NCBI GenBank assembly: GCA_027627225.1
Contig: JAPFQT010000167.1
Coordinates: 97,501 to 161,500, forward strand
Length of the DNA stretch: 64,000 nucleotides
From: Congeria kusceri
Taxonomy: Eukaryota; Mollusca; Bivalvia; Myida; Dreissenidae
Direction of reading: 5' to 3'
Position 1 is the stretch's first letter. The number at the start of each line of letters is the position of its first letter. Shown one piece after another: positions 59,278 to 64,000 of this stretch. Below the pieces are notes generated by a model, which made no database searches, had not been told where the DNA came from, and saw nothing but the letters and a program-made list of their open reading frames with translations. A program made the position numbers and the translations under genes.

Positions 59278-59345
59278 GGGTGTTCAAACCTGCGATCCCT
59301 GGGTTGTGAAGCCAGTGCGTTACCACTAAACAACGAATCCGACGA
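59278..59345 (-). mobile_element. antisense tRNA-like head (SINE relic) 2
   Basis: The minus strand reads GGATTCGTTGTTTAGTGGTA, ACGCACTGGCTTCACAACCC, AGGGATCGCAGGTTTGAACA. The anticodon loop TTCACAA (CAC) lies in a CTGG/CCAG stem with a B-box-like GGTTTGAAC. The T-stem does not pair, which points to a tRNA-derived repeat or pseudogene and not a working tRNA-Val. Confidence 0.45.
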
Positions 59346-59382
59346 AAAGCTTTACACACGCTTTAAAATGTTCGACATTGAA

Positions 59383-61670
59383 GTAGTAGTAGAAATTGCT
59401 GTAGTAGTGATGGTGATAATGCGATAATAGTTGTAATAGCAGTAACTGTTTTAGTATTGGCGGTGATGACGGCGGTAATAGTACAAGTAGATACTGTTGT
59501 AGTAGTGATGATGATTATGGCGGTAATAGAAGAAGTAGTAACTGTTGTGGTAGTGGCGGTGATTACGGCGGTAATAGTAGAAGTAGGAACTGCTGTAGTA
59601 GTGGCGGTGATGATAGCGGTAATAGTAGTAGTAGTGGTAATTGTGGTAGTGCCGGTAATGATGACGTAAATAGTAGTAGTAGCATTAACTGTTATAGGAG
59701 TGGCGGTGATGATGGCGGTAATAGTAGTAGTAGTAGTAGTAATTTGTGTAGTGGCGGTGATGAAAGCGGTAATAGTAGAAGTAGTAACTGTTGTAGTAGT
59801 GGCGGTGAGGATGGTGATAATAGTAGTAGTAGTAACTGTTGTTGTAGTGGCGATGATAGTTGTAATACAAGTAGTAGTAATAACTGTTGTAGTAGTGGCA
59901 GTGATAGTGTTAATATTAGCAGTAGTAGTAGTAATAACTGTTGTAGTAGTGGCAGTGATAGTGTTAATATTAGCAGTAGTAGTAGTAATACATGTTGTAG
60001 TAGTGGCGGTGAAATGGGTAATAATAGTAGTAGTAGTAACTGTTGTAGTAGTGGCAGAGATAGTGTTAATAGTAGCAGTAGTAGTAGTAATAAATGTTGT
60101 AGTAGTGGCAGAGATAGTGTTAATAGTAGCAGTAGTAGTAGTAATAAATGTTGTAGTAGTGGCAGTGATAGTGTTAATAGTAGCAGTAGTAGTAGTAATA
60201 ATTGTTGTAGTAGTGGCAGAGATAGTGTTAATATTAGCAGTAGTAGTAGTAATAAATGTTGTAGTAGTGGCAGTGATAGTGTTAATAGTAGCAGTAGTAG
60301 TAGTAATAATTGTTGTAGTAGTGGCAGAGATAGTGTTAATATTAGCAGTAGTAGTAGTAATAATTGTTGTAGTAGTGGCAGTGATAGTGTTAATAGTAGC
60401 AGTAGTAGTAGTAATAAATGTTGTAGTAGTGGCAGTGATAGTGTTAATAGTAGCAGTAGTAGTAGTAATAACTGTTGTAGTAGTGGCGGTGAAATGGGTA
60501 ATAATGGTAGTAGTAATAACTGTTGTAGTAGTGGCAGTGATAGTGTTAATAGTAGCAGTAGTAGTAGTAATAACTGTTGTAGTAGTGGCAGTGATAGTGT
60601 TAATATTAGCAGTAGTAGTAGTAATAACTGTTGTAGTAGTGGCGGTGAAATGGGTAATAATAGTAGTAGTAGAAACTTTTAAAGTAATGGCGGTGATTAT
60701 ACTGGTAATAATAGTTGTAATTGTAACTGTTGTAGCGGCGGTGATAGTGGCATTAATAGTAGTAGTTGTAACTGTAGCTGTTGTGGCGGTGATAGTGGTC
60801 ATAATCGTAGTAGTGGTAACTGTTCTAGTAGTGGCGGTGACGGTAGTAGTAGCAGTAAATGTTGTAGAAACAATGGTGATGCTAGCGGCAGTAAAAGTAG
60901 TAGTAGTGGTTGTTGTAGTGAAGATGATGGTGGCGGCATTAAATTCAGTAGTAATGTTTGTGGTAGTGGCGACGATGTTGATGGCAATAGTAGTAGTTGT
61001 AATTGTTGTACTAGTGGCGTTGTTGGTAGCGGTGGAGAAAGTAGTAGTTTTTAGTTGTAGTAGTGGTGGTGATGGGGGCGGTAGCAATAGTAGCAGTAAT
61101 GATTGTTGTTGTGGCGCTGATGTGGCGATTGTAGTAGTATTCACTGTAAAAGTGGTGGCGTTGATGATAACATTAAAAATAAAAGTTGTGCATGTAGTTG
61201 TAATTGTAGAAGTGGCGCTGATGGTAACGGTAATAATAGTAGCAGTAGTAACAATTGCAGTTGTGGATGCGATTATACCTGTAGTATTAGTAGAAGTAGT
61301 AATTGTCGCTTTAGTGGCGGTGCTGGTGATGGTAGTAATAGTTGTAGTAATTGTTGTTGTAGTTGCGGTGATGATGGTGGTTATACTAGTAGTAGTAATT
61401 GTTATAGTAATGGCGGTGATGATTGCAGTAGTAATTGATGTAGTGGCAATAAGAGTAGCTGTAGTAACTGTTGTTGTAGTATCGATGATGGTGGCGGTAA
61501 TTGTAGTAGTAGTAGTAACTGTTAAAATTGTAATAGCGTAAGTACTAGGTAATGATATTAGTAGAGTTGGTGTTGGTAGCAGAAGTAGTGTTGTGAATGG
61601 TGTTAGTGGTAGTGTTGTGGATGGTGGTAGTAGAAGAAGTCGAAGAGGTGGTGGTGATTGTAGCAGTACT
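59383..61670. repeat. GTA-rich trinucleotide array with 54-bp higher-order unit
   Basis: About 2.2 kb dominated by AGT/GTA triplets with GGC, GAT and AAC variants. Between about 59880 and 60650 a 54-bp unit (TGTTGTAGTAGTGGCAGTGA, TAGTGTTAATAGTAGCAGTA, GTAGTAGTAATAA) recurs at steps of 54, for instance 60041, 60095 and 60149, about 15 times, with shorter variants. All imperfections keep the triplet phase, so frames of about 600 codons stay open on both strands (Val/Ile-rich on plus, Thr-rich on minus). These are artefacts of repeat structure. Confidence 0.9.
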
Positions 61671-61968
61671 ATGTAAAAACATAGGGTTGCTGTTTTAATG
61701 TTTATATTTTGTTGTATTTGGACATCGTACGGTAGTTGTTGTACGGTTATTCGTATTTCTTGTTGTTGTTATGGCTTCTACGGATACTGATCTTGTTACT
61801 CTTTCATTTGTTTAAATGGTTTACAGAAATTGTTACTTAAGGTTTACGTAGTTGTAGTTTTGGTAGCATTTATAATCGTGGCAATAGCACCAAACCCATT
61901 AGTAGCTTTAGTCGGTTTAGAGAACATGTAAGTGCACTACACACGACTAATAATTTATTTTCTTGTAG

Positions 61969-62654
61969 GTGCAGTCCATGTACAAAGGAGTTCATAGAAG
62001 CATCATCCAGCAGGATTGTCGGACATGTCCTGTTTGCTTGACGTCAATCCGCCAGTCCAGCCACGCTGAGCTAAAGTCAATTTTGTCGTCCGGTTTTCTA
62101 ACCCGCGCACATAGCGACTTGATTGACATGATACACAATTCTAACAAGACTATCACTATATTGCTCACTTCATGGACCACTGGTCCAACTTTCACGAGAT
62201 ATGGTTATTGAAATGAAAGTCGGCAAAACAAGTTGCCACTGGTCTGCATGAACGGGTGTTTCCGTACTTGGGCCTTCCACGAACAACACATTCAGACTAC
62301 TGACGGGAATTCGTTAACAGATTAGTCAAAGAGCTTGTTCGCGACTGGAGTGGAGAGGATGTGTTGTTCATTAACGCGCGGCCGCGTCACAGTCAGAGTC
62401 AGGGGCTGGTGGAGCAGGAAAACGCCAACATCGAGCGTCACATTTCCAATAAGCGCTCAACACTCAACCTCACTGGTGAAATCTACCCGTGGGCGAGTTG
62501 GCCAACAAGAATTATGTACAACATTAATACTGATGCTGCAGATGGCATACAGAAGATGCCTTATGAAGTAGTGTTTGGAATATTTTTCGCGGAACTAGTG
62601 CAGACGGTCATGTTAATAGGAAGAAGACATCGCCGATCAAACTGTGGAGTGTGA
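61969..62654 (+). pseudogene. Ginger-like DDE integrase relic
   Basis: Pieces of one integrase appear in order: CRTCPVCLTSIRQSSHAEL (zinc-binding end), SSGFLTRAHSDLIDM (first catalytic Asp, codon 62116), then after a frame change YHYIAHFMDHWSNFHEIW, GLHERVFPYLGLPRTTHSDY (second Asp at 62295; TGA at 62301 where Gly is expected), FVNRLVKELV, and ARPRHSQSQGLVEQENANIE (catalytic Glu at 62412), WASWPTRIMYNINTDAADG and MPYEVVFG. This is the rve-type core of Ginger transposons and related host genes (KRAB-A domain-containing 2-like). Stops and frameshifts make it inactive. A TTATTTTCTTGTAG acceptor-like site precedes it. Confidence 0.8.
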
Positions 62655-63370
62655 CTCAGAAACCGGCGATGAGGCAATGGCCTATACCAATGCCGATACA
62701 TAAGAGAAAATTGACCTTGTCTGACATTGACACCAGCAGTGATATTACAAGAACGTCCAATTCATTAACCAAGACATCGAGAGCAGAACAATTGAGATAC
62801 TGTTTCGACGATGATACAATCCGGCAATACGTGTGTTCATTAAGGAACCGATCAGTATGGGGTTTCTGAACACACTAGACACAAACAGGCACAATATTCT
62901 CCACTCATTCTTTCTGACACATTTTCGACAATACAATGTGAGTCATTCGCTGCTAGTGTAAGCCTCTTGACAGACACACATCACTCGCGAGTACGCCGAG
63001 ACGCAAAGGCTTCTTATCAAAGAATTCCGAGTCAATGAAGAAGAAGTATTTTAAGAAGAAAATATCCACACTAGTACAATTTCAAAAAGGTGATTTGATT
63101 AGTGTTTAAATAGCCGAAATCGATTGCTCTGGAACGGACCAACCGCGTTTGAAGGGAAAAGTAATTGGAGTTAAGGGTGATCTCTAATAGTTACAGTGCG
63201 CTGATGGAATTATTGACTCCTGGTTCAGAGCTGATGACCTCATGCCTTTCAATTCAGCTTATGAAAACAATTACACAATTGACAAGAAAATAATTGTCCG
63301 TGAGGTTTCGCTGAAACTGAATCCTAACTCTATAAGCAAAATCAAATGTATGTGTAAAACAAATGTGCAA
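62655..63370 (+). pseudogene. integrase C-terminal linker and GPY/F-like module
   Basis: At about 63025-63350 one frame with three stops reads SMKKKYFKKKISTLVQFQKG, DLISV-stop-IAEIDCSGTDQPRL, KGKVIGVKGD, CADGIIDSWFRADDLMPF. It corresponds to the small beta-barrel (GPY/F or chromo-like) module after Ginger/Gypsy integrases. It lies between the integrase core and the protease in the order expected for a fused protein. Confidence 0.6.
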
Positions 63371-63429
63371 AGTTATGTCACTGTGTGAAAAATAAACTGA
63401 TATGTTTCACCCACTATCTCCCGAATCGT

Positions 63430-63950
63430 GCATATACAAATATGATTAATATGGATATGTGTGCATCTGATCTTGACCGTGGCATTGTCGAAAGTGGTGA
63501 AATTTTAACGGATAATCAAATCAACATGAACGTTTAAGAAGGCAATTTCTTGATAGCAATGGGTTCCATGATACATTACTAACCAGTGACCTTTTGCGAC
63601 AGACTAATCCGTACATTCAGGTCTTGCACGTCAGCTGCAATCACTGGAGTACCATCGCTGCAAATGCCATCGAAATGTATGACTCACTGACCTCATCTTC
63701 AGTTAACGACGTAACAAGTACTCAGCTGCGCTTGTATCACGGCAATGCAGCTACAATAAATAATATGAACGTTTAGCAACAAGAAGTAGGAAGAGAATTT
63801 GGTTGGTTTGTCAGGGCTAATGCAGTTTCGTTGTGTCATGTGGATGACGTCGATGTATAAGCCTGACGAAATGAGGGAACATTTCATGTATTGTATCAAT
63901 GCCGGTGTTTTGACGATTTTTCCTGTATCAGTGCAGGTTTCGTAATTTGT
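63430..63950 (+). pseudogene. Ulp1-like (C48) cysteine protease relic
   Basis: ILTDNQINMN, then FLDSNGFHDTLLTSDLL, IQVLHVSCNHW (catalytic His), IEMYDSL (catalytic Asp), then QQEVGREFGWF, where C48 proteases have Q...GSDCG. The nucleophilic Cys position is Phe. A later frame gives EMREHFMYCINAGVLTIFP. Stops occur just before QQE and after HVDDVDV. The order after integrase and GPY/F-like module suggests one composite transposon protein, now dead. Confidence 0.7.
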
Positions 63951-64000
63951 AACGATTTTTCCCCACAGTGTTTATCGATGCAAACGTCGTGTTAAATACA

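Noticed and set aside
59363..61541. Very long open frames on both strands (593 and 613 codons, plus 312 codons)
   Set aside because: They arise from the GTA triplet array. Composition is only Thr/Ile/Ala or Val/Ile/Met or Ser/Asn/Cys, with no domain.
61969..63950. Retrovirus or LTR retrotransposon
   Set aside because: Only integrase-type, GPY/F-like and Ulp1-like parts are seen. No reverse transcriptase, RNase H, aspartic protease or LTR was found nearby, so a Ginger-like DNA element fits better.

Overview
The window looks like animal nuclear DNA: strongly AT-rich, with no operons, long non-coding stretches, GT-AG-bounded miniature exons, LINE and SINE remnants, hairpin (MITE-like) elements, minisatellites and microsatellites. 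The style of the repeats (LINE reverse transcriptase fragments, a tRNA-headed SINE, and an integrase plus Ulp1-type protease relic) fits a bivalve mollusc. That assignment rests on general resemblance only. No gene is complete here.

Layout. 1-7 kb: non-coding DNA with two CpG-dense inverted blocks (a candidate non-autonomous element) and a ~57-bp minisatellite. 7.2-11 kb: an old, stop-riddled LINE split at its reverse transcriptase domain by a younger, 5'-truncated LINE that has a 54-nt poly(A) tail and a short target-site duplication. 11.5-14.2 kb: a second copy of the repeat seen at 5.4 kb, carrying an unrelated 24-bp minisatellite, then a GAT microsatellite. 15-54 kb: the most interesting part, described below. 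54-59 kb: non-coding. 59.1-59.35 kb: two antisense tRNA-like heads. 59.4-61.7 kb: a large GTA-rich array with a 54-bp higher-order unit. 61.95-64 kb: a broken Ginger-like integrase joined to an Ulp1-like (C48) protease domain.

Between about 17.7 and 53.6 kb the + strand carries a series of candidate exons of 18-99 nt. Nearly all have good splice sites, a length divisible by three, phase 1 at both ends and no stop when read in that phase. The first ones encode a basic, cysteine-rich stretch typical of the cytoplasmic face of a membrane protein. Later ones encode acidic, Tyr-containing segments (TYLEE, YEDID, VYETSN, NIIYRR). I infer the cytoplasmic tail of an unidentified single-pass receptor built from interchangeable cassettes.

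The cassettes have multiplied by segmental duplication: a tandem 3.3-kb pair (19.0-25.0 kb) with a third diverged copy (26.2-27.4 kb), a 191-bp tandem exon duplication (28.4-28.8 kb), and a ~6-kb tandem pair at the 3' end (41.5-47.9 and 48.1-53.6 kb) that duplicates the last exons and possibly gives alternative C-termini. Some copies have lost splice sites or reading frame. RNA evidence would decide which cassettes are used.
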